Under the pieces are notes generated by a model. The model was given only the letters and a program-made list of their open reading frames with translations, was not told the origin of the DNA and searched no databases. This document shows, in pieces, positions 43,476-51,932 of a DNA stretch of 64,000 nt; the first letter of the stretch is position 1, and every line of letters begins with the position of its first letter. The position numbers and the translations under genes were made by a program. Source of the stretch: an uncultured Bacilli bacterium (lineage in GTDB: Bacteria; Bacillota_I; Bacilli_A; RF39; UBA660); contig CAKOLD010000002.1 in NCBI GenBank assembly GCA_934096015.1, positions 1-64,000 of the forward strand, written 5' to 3'.

Positions 43476-45557
43476 ATGAATATGAAAAAATATAAGTTAT
43501 TAAAACAAGGTATTATTTCGATATGCTTAGTTTTAATAGCTCTTTTTTCTATTAGAGTTGAAGCAGCTAACTTTGCGTATGCTGATTTTGACTGGGATAA
43601 ATTTTATGATGAAAATATAGATTATTGGACTGATTATTGTACTCATAATTCTGGTAATATGTCTGTTAAAGAATGTGTAGAAATTGTTTTGTCTGGAAAA
43701 AAAGAATATTATGTAAAATTATATAAATTACTAGCAAAATATGAAAGAAAAGGGTTTAAATTAAATGATAACATTGTGTTAGCAACTTCTTTTTTTGATT
43801 TAACACCAGATACATTTACAGAATTACCAGAAGAGTATAAAAAAGAATACATGGATGGTTCAGCTTATAATATTGATACTGAAGAAGATATTGATAGTTA
43901 TGATGTTGATACTGATGAAAGTATTGAATATTATCAAAATGAAAAAGATTCTTTAAAAATTTTATTAAAGCATATGTTTTCTTATAAAGCTGTTTGTAAT
44001 GGGAATGCTGGAACGCCATCTGTGGATTCTAATGGAAATAAATATTGTGCTTCTGGAACTCTAGATGGAGATACTTGTAGTTCAGTAATAAAAACTTATG
44101 ATTTAAATTATTCTGAATATTTAATATCTAAATTAGGTTTTATTGGAAGATTATTTGGTTTAAAAGACAAAAATAGAGATGATTGTTTAAATAATGGTGG
44201 GGTTAGTTATAAAGTAATTAATGGAAAACAAATTAATTATGATATATATTGGAAGTTTTTAACGGAATCTACTTATTTTGATACGAAAAAACATTTAACA
44301 AATAGGTATAAAAAAATATTAGAAAAAACTAATCATTCTCGTATGACTGAATTAAGTGAAAGTGAGTATGAAGCTAATGAAGCTGATATTATTAAGATAC
44401 GTGAAAGAATAGTTAAAGAAATTAAGTCAATACTCGAAGATTATGAAGATTATATGGCTAATACTCCTGATAGTTATAGTTCTAGTTGTACTGGAGGATC
44501 TTTATGGTGGCCTATAGGTGGAGATACTACTACTAATGAAGGTAATGCAATTTTTGCTAAAGATGCTCCTAGTAACTTAAATATTAATAGTCCTTATGGA
44601 AATCGTAAGCATCCTATTACTGGAGAAATGAAGAACCACACTGGTGTTGATTTAGCTGGAACTGAAAATGTTAGTAATGTAATTGCGGTAAAAGATGGTG
44701 TTGTTGTTTATCCCACAAGTAGCGACCCAACTAATTGTCCAAGTAGTACTTCACTTGATAATTGTGGTGGAGGTTATGGAAATTATGTAGTTATTCAACA
44801 TAATGATGGAACTTATACCTTGTATGCGCACATGTACGCTTCTAGTATAACTGTTAAAGAAGGCGATAGTGTAAAACAAGGCCAAGTTATAGGTAAAGTT
44901 GGTAGTAGTGGAAATTCTACTGGAGCACATTTACACTTTGAAGTTAGACAAGGAACCAATAGTTCAAGTTCTAGTGTTGATCCTATGACAATATTATCTA
45001 GTGAAAATCCTCGAACTATGAGTGGAGTTTGTGGCGGAACTGCATCAAGTGATTTTATTACATTTTTACATTCTTGGGAAAATGGTAATGCTGCACCAGA
45101 AAGAGATGGAAAATACGTAGTACATGATGATGGCGCTGGTATTCCAACTGTTGGATATGGAGTAGCGTTAAAATATAATATTGAAAGATTTAGACAAAAG
45201 GGAATTGATGTTACAGGAATGACTTTTGGTGATACAATTGATAAATCAATAGTGGATGCTGTTGAGAATGAAGAAATAAATGAAGCATTTAATAATGTTA
45301 GAAATAAATTATCTGAAAATAATATTACTTTAGCTGAATATCAAATTGAAGCTTTAGTAAGTCGTTATTATAATTGTGGTAATATTAATAATTTTCCTTC
45401 TATGTATTTAAATTATGGTGATACTGACGCTTTATATGATAATTATATGAGCAAACCAGTAACTGGACAGGGAGTTGGATACTTAAGTGGTCTTGAAAGA
45501 AGAAGAAAAGCTGAATGGCAATTGTTTCATTATCATAATTATGAACTTAACAGTTAG
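43476..45557 (+). CDS. Bifunctional wall hydrolase: M23 peptidase plus GH24-like lysozyme
   Basis: A 693-residue secreted or anchored enzyme (signal helix about 10-27). After a roughly 330-residue region of unknown fold comes an LytM/M23 metallopeptidase: HTGVDLAG (His388, Asp392) and HLHFEVRQG (His485, His487). A phage-type lysozyme domain follows: FLHSWENG with Glu535 and PTVGYGV with Thr558. The first cuts peptide bridges, the second glycan strands. It fills the VirB1 role of opening the wall for the T4SS. GGCGGTGA precedes ATG 43476. Confidence 0.9.
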   Translation: MNMKKYKLLKQGIISICLVLIALFSIRVEAANFAYADFDWDKFYDENIDYWTDYCTHNSGNMSVKECVEIVLSGKKEYYVKLYKLLAKYERKGFKLNDNIVLATSFFDLTPDTFTELPEEYKKEYMDGSAYNIDTEEDIDSYDVDTDESIEYYQNEKDSLKILLKHMFSYKAVCNGNAGTPSVDSNGNKYCASGTLDGDTCSSVIKTYDLNYSEYLISKLGFIGRLFGLKDKNRDDCLNNGGVSYKVINGKQINYDIYWKFLTESTYFDTKKHLTNRYKKILEKTNHSRMTELSESEYEANEADIIKIRERIVKEIKSILEDYEDYMANTPDSYSSSCTGGSLWWPIGGDTTTNEGNAIFAKDAPSNLNINSPYGNRKHPITGEMKNHTGVDLAGTENVSNVIAVKDGVVVYPTSSDPTNCPSSTSLDNCGGGYGNYVVIQHNDGTYTLYAHMYASSITVKEGDSVKQGQVIGKVGSSGNSTGAHLHFEVRQGTNSSSSSVDPMTILSSENPRTMSGVCGGTASSDFITFLHSWENGNAAPERDGKYVVHDDGAGIPTVGYGVALKYNIERFRQKGIDVTGMTFGDTIDKSIVDAVENEEINEAFNNVRNKLSENNITLAEYQIEALVSRYYNCGNINNFPSMYLNYGDTDALYDNYMSKPVTGQGVGYLSGLERRRKAEWQLFHYHNYELNS

Positions 45558-45566
45558 GAGATATTT

Positions 45567-46064
45567 ATGAAGAAAAATAATATAATATTAGTTATTATTT
45601 TAGTTTTACTATTTGCAGTTGCTTTAACTTTGGTATATTTAGAAAAAAGAGATGGTAAAGATGCTCTAGTAACTGAAAATAAAAAGGTTAGTGTTTTAAA
45701 AAATTATAATGAGTTTTATACAGTAAATTCTTGTGTATATCGTTATTTAACTTATGTTCAATCTCGTAATACTGATTTTTTATTAAAAGTATTGGATGAT
45801 AGTTTTGTTAAAAATAATAATATTAATTCTACTAATGTTTTAAATTTTATTAATGTTTATGAGGGAAATATTAATTTTAATTCAAGAAAGATGTTTTATG
45901 AAAAAGTTAATAGCCATATAACAAAATATTATGTTTATGGATATGTTGAAAAAGATATTATAGATGATGATCCTTTAAGGTATGAAGCTTATTATATAGT
46001 TAATTTAGATAGTAAGAATAAGGTTTTTTCAATTATGCCTTATAGTGGAGAGTTATTTAAATAG
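45567..46064 (+). CDS. Small bitopic protein, VirB8-like candidate 1
   Basis: A 165-residue protein: one N-terminal membrane helix (about 4-24) and an outer alpha-beta domain (about 45-165) with helix-rich start (VYRYLTYVQSRNTDFLLKVL) and strand-rich end (YYVYGYVEKDII, YEAYYIVNLDSKNKVFSI). That order fits the NTF2-like fold of VirB8/TcpC proteins, which link inner-membrane parts of the T4SS. This is inferred from layout and position, not sequence identity. Nine bases separate it from a similar protein. Confidence 0.55.
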   Translation: MKKNNIILVIILVLLFAVALTLVYLEKRDGKDALVTENKKVSVLKNYNEFYTVNSCVYRYLTYVQSRNTDFLLKVLDDSFVKNNNINSTNVLNFINVYEGNINFNSRKMFYEKVNSHITKYYVYGYVEKDIIDDDPLRYEAYYIVNLDSKNKVFSIMPYSGELFK

Positions 46065-46072
46065 GTGAGATT

Positions 46073-46561
46073 ATGGAATATATAAAAAAAAATATTATGT
46101 TAATTATTTTTGTAATATTAGTTATAATATCTTGTATAGTTCTTGTGTTATCTAAAAAAAGTAAAGAAGATGGTTATTATGAAAGAGAAGAAGTTACTTT
46201 AAAAAATTATGAAGTAAATGAGTATATTCCAGTGAATATTACTTATGATCAAATGGCGAGAATTTATTTGCAAGAATATATTTATAAAATACTCAATGAT
46301 AGAGAAGAAGCTTATAATTTATTGGATGCAAATTATAGAAAAGAAAAATTTGGAAGTTATGAAAAATTTAATGAGTATATTGAGGGTATTTTAAGTGATA
46401 AAACTAGACAAGCAGTTGTTTTAAAATATGCTGTAACTGATAAATCTAATTATAGAGATTTTGATATAATTGATGCTAATAATAATTTATTTATATTTAG
46501 AGAAACTGGGGTTTTACAATACCGGGTTTATTTTGATAGGTATACAGTTTCAATGAGATAG
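46073..46561 (+). CDS. Small bitopic protein, VirB8-like candidate 2
   Basis: A 162-residue protein with the same layout as its upstream neighbour: membrane helix (about 8-26), linker and outer domain of helices (MARIYLQEYIYKILNDREEAYNLL) followed by strands (QAVVLKYAVTD, NLFIFRETGVLQYRVYF). The two may be distant paralogues and form a hetero-oligomer, as VirB8-type domains do. Identity is inferred from context. Confidence 0.55.
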   Translation: MEYIKKNIMLIIFVILVIISCIVLVLSKKSKEDGYYEREEVTLKNYEVNEYIPVNITYDQMARIYLQEYIYKILNDREEAYNLLDANYRKEKFGSYEKFNEYIEGILSDKTRQAVVLKYAVTDKSNYRDFDIIDANNNLFIFRETGVLQYRVYFDRYTVSMR

Positions 46562-46577
46562 AAAGGAGGAGATCCTT

Positions 46578-48335
46578 ATGGAAAAGTATGAAGCAAGAAG
46601 AGATGGGGAAAAGACTGAAAAAGAACAATTTGAGGAGTCTAATGAAAAACTTGCTAAAACCGCTTTAAAGGGAGCTGCGACTTATTTTGCTCCAGGAGTT
46701 GGTGGTACAGTTGTAGATATGGCTAGTAATACTAAAGCTGGGCAGAAAATAATAAAAGGTGCTGGAAAACTTATGCAACGTACAGAACTTGGAAAACATG
46801 CTGTTAAACTTGATAAAAGTGGAGTGACCGATGCTGCAGATAAGGCTTTAGATTATGTAAATCCAGGTAGTGGTGCCGCTGGTGCTGCAAAAGGAGCTAC
46901 TAGTGGTGCTGCAAAAAATGGAGTATCAGGAGCCACAAAAAATGGAGCGGGAGAAGCTGCTAAAAATTCTTTAACAAAAGGATCAACTCATTCCGATTCT
47001 TCTTTAGGAAAATCTAGTGAAATTCCTCAAGGAGATGAATTAAATAATACTTCAAAATCAAATAAAAAATCATTACTTGATTTTGGTGGTGGAAATTCTA
47101 GTGGAGGATTTAATCTTGATATAGTGGGATTAATTGGTAAAAAGAAGTTAATTATAGCTGGTTCTGTAGTGTTTTTATTTTTAATAATAATGGTTTCTAT
47201 TGTTTCTGCGAAAGACTTTGGTAACTTAGATTTAACTAATGGTTCTACGGCAATGCCAAGTGGTTCTAGAGGAAGTAGAAATTGTACAGTAGAAGAGGTA
47301 GAAAATAATTTGCTATATGTAGGGGATTCTCGTATTGAAGGTATGAGGGATTCTTTAGATAATACAAATGTGCAGTATGTTGCTGCAAGCAGTCAAGGTT
47401 ATTCGTGGTTAACTTCAACTGCTACTAGCGAGTTAGAGTCTACTATAAAAGATGGCTCAATAGTTGTTTTAAGTTTGGGAGTTAATGATTTATACAATAT
47501 TGATAATTATATTAATTATTATAAAGAATTAATGGCGAAATATCCAAATAATACTTTTTATGTTATGAGTGTTAATCCTGTTGATGATGCTAAAGCAAGT
47601 GCTAGTGGGGATCCTGCAAGAAATAGTGATATAGAGGAATTTAATAATAAATTAAAGAGTGCTTTTCCAGATAAATATATTGATTCTTATAATGCAATTA
47701 AAGGAAGTATTAATACTAACGATGGGGTTCATTATAATACTGATACAAATAAAGAAATTAATAATTATGTAACTAGTTCAATAAGTAGTTCTGGTAATAC
47801 GAGATGTGGTACTAGTGCTGGAGCTGGAGGCGATTTAGCAGGTAAATTAGAGGAGGTTGGTACTTGGTATATTGCAAATGTTTCTACTTATCAGAATGGT
47901 AATTCTGGATCTAGAAAATATTATCAAACTCCGTTTGGTTCTAGATCTTTTGGTGATGATTGTACGGAATTTGTTGCAGCTTACATGAGTTATATGTGTG
48001 GAAGTGATGTTCCTGAATCATATTCTGGAGATATGGTTTATCCTGATGGATCGTGGGCGCAAAGCGTTGCAAGTTGTGGATGGAAGGCTTATAGTAGTGA
48101 TGAAATAGATTCTTTACAAACTGGTGATGTTTTGATAGCACATGCAGGTGCTTTATATAGTACTAAAGGTCATCATGGAGAAATTTATATAAATGAAAAT
48201 CAGACTTTTGGATGGGGAAGTGTTAAAAGTTCTTATCCTACAAGTAACAGTATTCAAAAAGTTGAAAGTGGTGGCCATGTCCATTACAAGGATTCTACTC
48301 ATGATTATGTAACGATATATAGATATGAAGGTTAG
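46578..48335 (+). CDS. SGNH hydrolase fused to CHAP-type amidase, membrane-anchored
   Basis: A 585-residue protein. The cytosolic N-terminal part (about 1-185) is Ala/Gly/Lys-rich with repeats like AKGATSGAAKNG. One membrane helix (about 190-210) leads to two outer enzymatic domains. An SGNH/GDSL-type domain has YVGDSRIEG (Asp250-Ser251), SLGVNDLY and TNDGVHYN. A C-terminal CHAP/NlpC-like domain has DDCTEF with Cys462 and KGHHGEIYI with His532/533. The pair suggests removal of an acyl group from the wall followed by peptide cleavage. It is the second wall hydrolase of the locus. Confidence 0.82.
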   Translation: MEKYEARRDGEKTEKEQFEESNEKLAKTALKGAATYFAPGVGGTVVDMASNTKAGQKIIKGAGKLMQRTELGKHAVKLDKSGVTDAADKALDYVNPGSGAAGAAKGATSGAAKNGVSGATKNGAGEAAKNSLTKGSTHSDSSLGKSSEIPQGDELNNTSKSNKKSLLDFGGGNSSGGFNLDIVGLIGKKKLIIAGSVVFLFLIIMVSIVSAKDFGNLDLTNGSTAMPSGSRGSRNCTVEEVENNLLYVGDSRIEGMRDSLDNTNVQYVAASSQGYSWLTSTATSELESTIKDGSIVVLSLGVNDLYNIDNYINYYKELMAKYPNNTFYVMSVNPVDDAKASASGDPARNSDIEEFNNKLKSAFPDKYIDSYNAIKGSINTNDGVHYNTDTNKEINNYVTSSISSSGNTRCGTSAGAGGDLAGKLEEVGTWYIANVSTYQNGNSGSRKYYQTPFGSRSFGDDCTEFVAAYMSYMCGSDVPESYSGDMVYPDGSWAQSVASCGWKAYSSDEIDSLQTGDVLIAHAGALYSTKGHHGEIYINENQTFGWGSVKSSYPTSNSIQKVESGGHVHYKDSTHDYVTIYRYEG

Positions 48336-48342
48336 TGGTAAA

Positions 48343-49032
48343 ATGCGAATGAAAAAAATATTTTTGTTGTTTGTAATGTTGTTTATGCTAACAGGATGTA
48401 CTGCGAATTATGAGTTGTCATACTATAATGATAGCTTGGAAGAAAAATTGATTATTCCTAGTTCAAATGTAGAAACAAGTAATGGCTATACTTTAAATGC
48501 TTTGTTGGAAGATTATTTTAATAATATGAATTTATTAGTTAATTATAAAATTCAATCAGGTGATGGGGATGATAATAATTATCCACATTATAATAAAAGT
48601 TTTAGTACGGTTTCTGGTCTAAATTTAAATTATTCTTATTCTGAGAAGGAAGATTTTAATAATTCTTCTATAGTTTATAGTTTATTTGAAAAAGTTAATA
48701 TTACTGATAATTATATAAAAGCCAGAGAGATAAAAAATATATTTAATAATTATGAATTATTGGATGAAATAAATATTGTTTTTAAAACTGATAAGAATGT
48801 TACTAGTAATAATGCAGATAAAATTGTTAATGACGAGTATATATGGGTTATTAATAAAAATAATTATCAAAATAAAATTATTAACATTACTTATGATAAT
48901 AAAAAAAAGATAAATGTATTTGGAGAAAAAGAAAATTCTATTTTAAATTATATATTAATTATATTAGGATCAGTATTGGCATTAGGGGTTTTAATAGTAT
49001 TTTTTAAAATAAGTATTTCTAATAAAAAATAA
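48343..49032 (+). CDS. Lipoprotein with C-terminal membrane helix
   Basis: A 229-residue protein with a lipobox at LFMLTGCTAN, so the Cys near residue 19 should be lipidated. An outer domain (about 25-190) with beta-like alternation follows, then a C-terminal membrane helix (about 200-222) and a Lys tail. Being lipidated and also membrane-spanning at the other end is unusual. In the T4SS context it could play a VirB7-like or scaffold role, but I do not recognise the domain. ATG 48343 or 48349 are both possible. Confidence 0.68.
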   Translation: MRMKKIFLLFVMLFMLTGCTANYELSYYNDSLEEKLIIPSSNVETSNGYTLNALLEDYFNNMNLLVNYKIQSGDGDDNNYPHYNKSFSTVSGLNLNYSYSEKEDFNNSSIVYSLFEKVNITDNYIKAREIKNIFNNYELLDEINIVFKTDKNVTSNNADKIVNDEYIWVINKNNYQNKIINITYDNKKKINVFGEKENSILNYILIILGSVLALGVLIVFFKISISNKK

Positions 49033-49078
49033 TAGTAAAAAATAAAAAAATATTATATAATGATGAAAGGAGGCCGCT

Positions 49079-51271
49079 ATGAAATTTAAAGTTAATCCTA
49101 AAGATTTAGTTATATTTGCAGTTTTTTGTGTTTTTCTTTTGTTTTTAAGTTCATTGGCGGTTACGAATGCTATTACAATTATTAATGAAGGAAAGTTTGT
49201 GGGATTTCATCCTCTTTTAGGTTTTACTCCGGATTATATTGTTGGAACGCTTGGAGTATTTATTGGAGTTTTGATTGTTGTATTTGTTAGTGTCTCATCT
49301 TATATTTTTGATAGAAGTAAGGGATTTGGTTTAGAAATAGGAGAAAAAGAAGAAAAAGGCTATAATCGTTGGACTAAAGAATCTGAGATGAAAAAAGCTT
49401 TTAAAGTTGCTAAAGTTGATATTGCTCAAGAAACTGCAGATGTTGCTGGTATACCATTAATTAATGACGGTAAGAGCATGTGGGTTGATAATGGAGAATT
49501 TCATAATTTAGTTGTAGGAGCAACTGGTAGTGGTAAAACTACTGCATTAGTTCACCCTTTAATTCATTCGTTAATTAAACGTGGGGAAAGTATGGTTGTA
49601 ACTGATCCCAAAGGAGAAATTTACAAAGAACACGCAGAAAGATTAAAATCAAGAGGTTATAATATAATTGTACTTAATTTCCGTGATCCTAATATGGGTA
49701 ATGCTTGGAATCCTTTAACTTTACCATACAGGTTATATAAAAGTGGAAACGTAGATAAAGCTACTGAGTTATTGGATGATGTTGGTAGCAATATTTTTAA
49801 AGATAAAAAAGCTCAAGATCCTTTTTGGGAGAATAGTGCTTCGGATTATTTTGCTGGTGTAGCTTTAGGATTGTTTCAGGATGCTAAAGAAGAAGAAGTT
49901 AATTTAAATTCTATTAGTTATGCTACTACAATTGGTGAAGAAAGATTTGCTGGCAATTCTACTTACATTAAAGAATATTTTGGTTTAAAAGGAGAACAAT
50001 CTAGTGCTTATACTTTTGCTTCAAATACTATTAATTCTCCTACAGATACTAAGGGAGGTATTTTATCAGTATTTAGAGGTAAAATACGTTTATTTGCATC
50101 TCGTGAACAATTGTCAGAAATGCTAAGTCACAGTGATTTTGAAATGGCAAGTATTGGAAAACAAAAGACTGCTGTATTTATGATTATTCATGATGAAAAA
50201 ACTACATATCATGCTTTAGCAACAATATTTATTAAGCAATGTTATGAAACATTAATTGATGTTGCTCAAAAGAGTCCTAATGGAAAATTACCTTTTAGAA
50301 CTAATTTTATATTAGATGAGTTTGCCAATATGCCACCTTTAAAAGATGTTACAACAATGGTAACTGCGGCAAGAAGTCGTGATATTAGAATGACTATGAT
50401 TATTCAAAACTTTGCTCAACTTAATGATGTTTATGGTAAAGATGATGCTGAAACTATAAGAGGTAACTGTGGTAATTTGATTTATTTATTAACAACAGAA
50501 CTTGCTGCTTTAGAAGAGATTAGTAAGTTATGTGGTGAAAAGAAAAGTAAAGAGAAAGATAAAACTGCTTCAACCCCTTTGGTTACTGTTTCTGATTTGC
50601 AAAAAATGAAGATGAATGAAGTAATTATTATCAGACAGAGAATGGGACCTTTTAGAACTAAGCTTATTCCAAGTTATCAAATAGATTGGGGTAAAAAGTT
50701 TCCTAAGGCAGAATTTGTTGAAAGACAAACTACACCAATTGCTTTATTTGATTTGAGAGAGTTTGTTAAAGTTAGAAGAAGAGATAAGATATTTAATGCA
50801 GGTGGAGGTAATCCATTTGCAAAACCAGCAGAACCTGGAATGCCAAATGCATCAGTGCCTTCAAATTCAAATAGTAACTCTATATTTCCTCCAGGAAAAA
50901 ATGGAGTTAATGTTGATGATTTTCTAAAAAAATTAGATCAACAAATAGCAGCATTAGAAAAAGAAGAACAAGAATTAAAAGAAAAACCTAAGGTTGAAAA
51001 AAGACCACCCAGAGAAGAAAGTAAAAATGAAATTGATACTTTTGATTTATTAGATTTAACAGAGAAAAAACAACCTGAGAAAAAGGAAGAAAAATTTGAA
51101 ACATTTAACGATATTTTAAATGCTAATTCAAATAGTAGTTTTGTAAAACGAGAGATGCCAAAAACTGAATCTAAAAAGCCAGAAAAAATAGAAAAACTTG
51201 ATGATATAGTTGTTTCAGAACATGATGTTAGTGATGATGAATTTTTTGATGATTTTTTTGGAGATGAATAA
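49079..51271 (+). CDS. VirD4/TraG type IV coupling protein
   Basis: A 730-residue coupling ATPase. Two N-terminal membrane helices (about 7-30 and 50-78) precede Walker A VVGATGSGKTTALVHP (about 145-160) and the VTDPKGEIYKEH motif. Walker B is FILDEFANMPPL (about 410-421), followed by IIQNFAQL. The C-terminal 180 residues are Lys/Glu-rich and disordered-looking with an acidic end (DDEFFDDFFGDE). It recruits substrate to the T4SS. With no relaxase nearby, the substrate may be protein rather than DNA. GGAGG precedes the ATG. Confidence 0.93.
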   Translation: MKFKVNPKDLVIFAVFCVFLLFLSSLAVTNAITIINEGKFVGFHPLLGFTPDYIVGTLGVFIGVLIVVFVSVSSYIFDRSKGFGLEIGEKEEKGYNRWTKESEMKKAFKVAKVDIAQETADVAGIPLINDGKSMWVDNGEFHNLVVGATGSGKTTALVHPLIHSLIKRGESMVVTDPKGEIYKEHAERLKSRGYNIIVLNFRDPNMGNAWNPLTLPYRLYKSGNVDKATELLDDVGSNIFKDKKAQDPFWENSASDYFAGVALGLFQDAKEEEVNLNSISYATTIGEERFAGNSTYIKEYFGLKGEQSSAYTFASNTINSPTDTKGGILSVFRGKIRLFASREQLSEMLSHSDFEMASIGKQKTAVFMIIHDEKTTYHALATIFIKQCYETLIDVAQKSPNGKLPFRTNFILDEFANMPPLKDVTTMVTAARSRDIRMTMIIQNFAQLNDVYGKDDAETIRGNCGNLIYLLTTELAALEEISKLCGEKKSKEKDKTASTPLVTVSDLQKMKMNEVIIIRQRMGPFRTKLIPSYQIDWGKKFPKAEFVERQTTPIALFDLREFVKVRRRDKIFNAGGGNPFAKPAEPGMPNASVPSNSNSNSIFPPGKNGVNVDDFLKKLDQQIAALEKEEQELKEKPKVEKRPPREESKNEIDTFDLLDLTEKKQPEKKEEKFETFNDILNANSNSSFVKREMPKTESKKPEKIEKLDDIVVSEHDVSDDEFFDDFFGDE

Positions 51272-51274
51272 TTA

Positions 51275-51300
51275 AACTCACAATATTGTGAGTTTTTTTA
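51275..51300 (+). terminator. Terminator at the end of the T4SS-like operon
   Basis: A perfect palindromic stem AACTCACAAT/ATTGTGAGTT (51275-51294) is followed by T. It marks the end of the run from 38090. Confidence 0.85.
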
Positions 51301-51359
51301 TATAAAGATATATCTACAAATCATAGATTTTTTTAATATGCTTGTATGTTATAGTTTAA

Positions 51360-51932
51360 ATGGAGGTGGTAGTTATTATTTATTTGATGAGACATGGACT
51401 TGATGATGAAAATTATATTGGTGGATGGAGTGATGTTCACTTAATTAAGCAAGGAAAAGAAGATGTTCTTGCTAATTCTGATTGGATAAAAGAAAATTTA
51501 GAGATTAAACAAATTATTTGTAGTGATGTTATGAGGTGTAAGGAAACAGCAGAAATAGTTAATAAAAAAATTGAGGTTCCCATAAGATATACAGATATTT
51601 TAAAAGAACAAAATAAGGGAATTCTAAATGGTATGCAAAAAGAAGAAGCTAGTGGAAATTATAAAGATTTTTTAGATAATTTAGATATTTATAGTGTTTA
51701 TCCAGGAGGCGAATCTTTAGTTGATTTGTATAAAAGAGTTCAAAAGAATTTACAAAAAATTTTTGCAGAAGATGATAATACATTGATGATTACACATAGG
51801 GGAGTCATTAATATGATTTATTATATTTTACTTGACAAGAAAATAGATATGAATAAAGAACAATTTAATGTAGAAACTGCATCTATTCATGAATTAGATA
51901 AAAAACTAAAAAAAATTAGGAGAATTAAATGA
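51360..51932 (+). CDS. Histidine phosphatase family protein
   Basis: About 185 residues of the phosphoglycerate-mutase-like histidine phosphatase family: IYLMRHGLDDENY has the catalytic His, CSDVMRCKETAEI the second Arg, EQNKGILNG the acid/base Glu region, and MITHRGVINM the second His. The start is unclear. ATG 51360 lies before GGAGGTGGT, the obvious ribosome-binding site; a start at ATT 51375/51378 or TTG 51384 would fit that site better. A -10 box TATAGT (51350-51355) supports a very short leader. It overlaps the P-loop gene (ATGA). Confidence 0.85.
   Translation: MEVVVIIYLMRHGLDDENYIGGWSDVHLIKQGKEDVLANSDWIKENLEIKQIICSDVMRCKETAEIVNKKIEVPIRYTDILKEQNKGILNGMQKEEASGNYKDFLDNLDIYSVYPGGESLVDLYKRVQKNLQKIFAEDDNTLMITHRGVINMIYYILLDKKIDMNKEQFNVETASIHELDKKLKKIRRIK

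Noticed and set aside
28176..51271. Complete integrative conjugative element
   Set aside because: No relaxase, integrase, excisionase, replication gene, oriT-like repeat or flanking direct repeat could be recognised, and the ends are ordinary terminators next to housekeeping genes.
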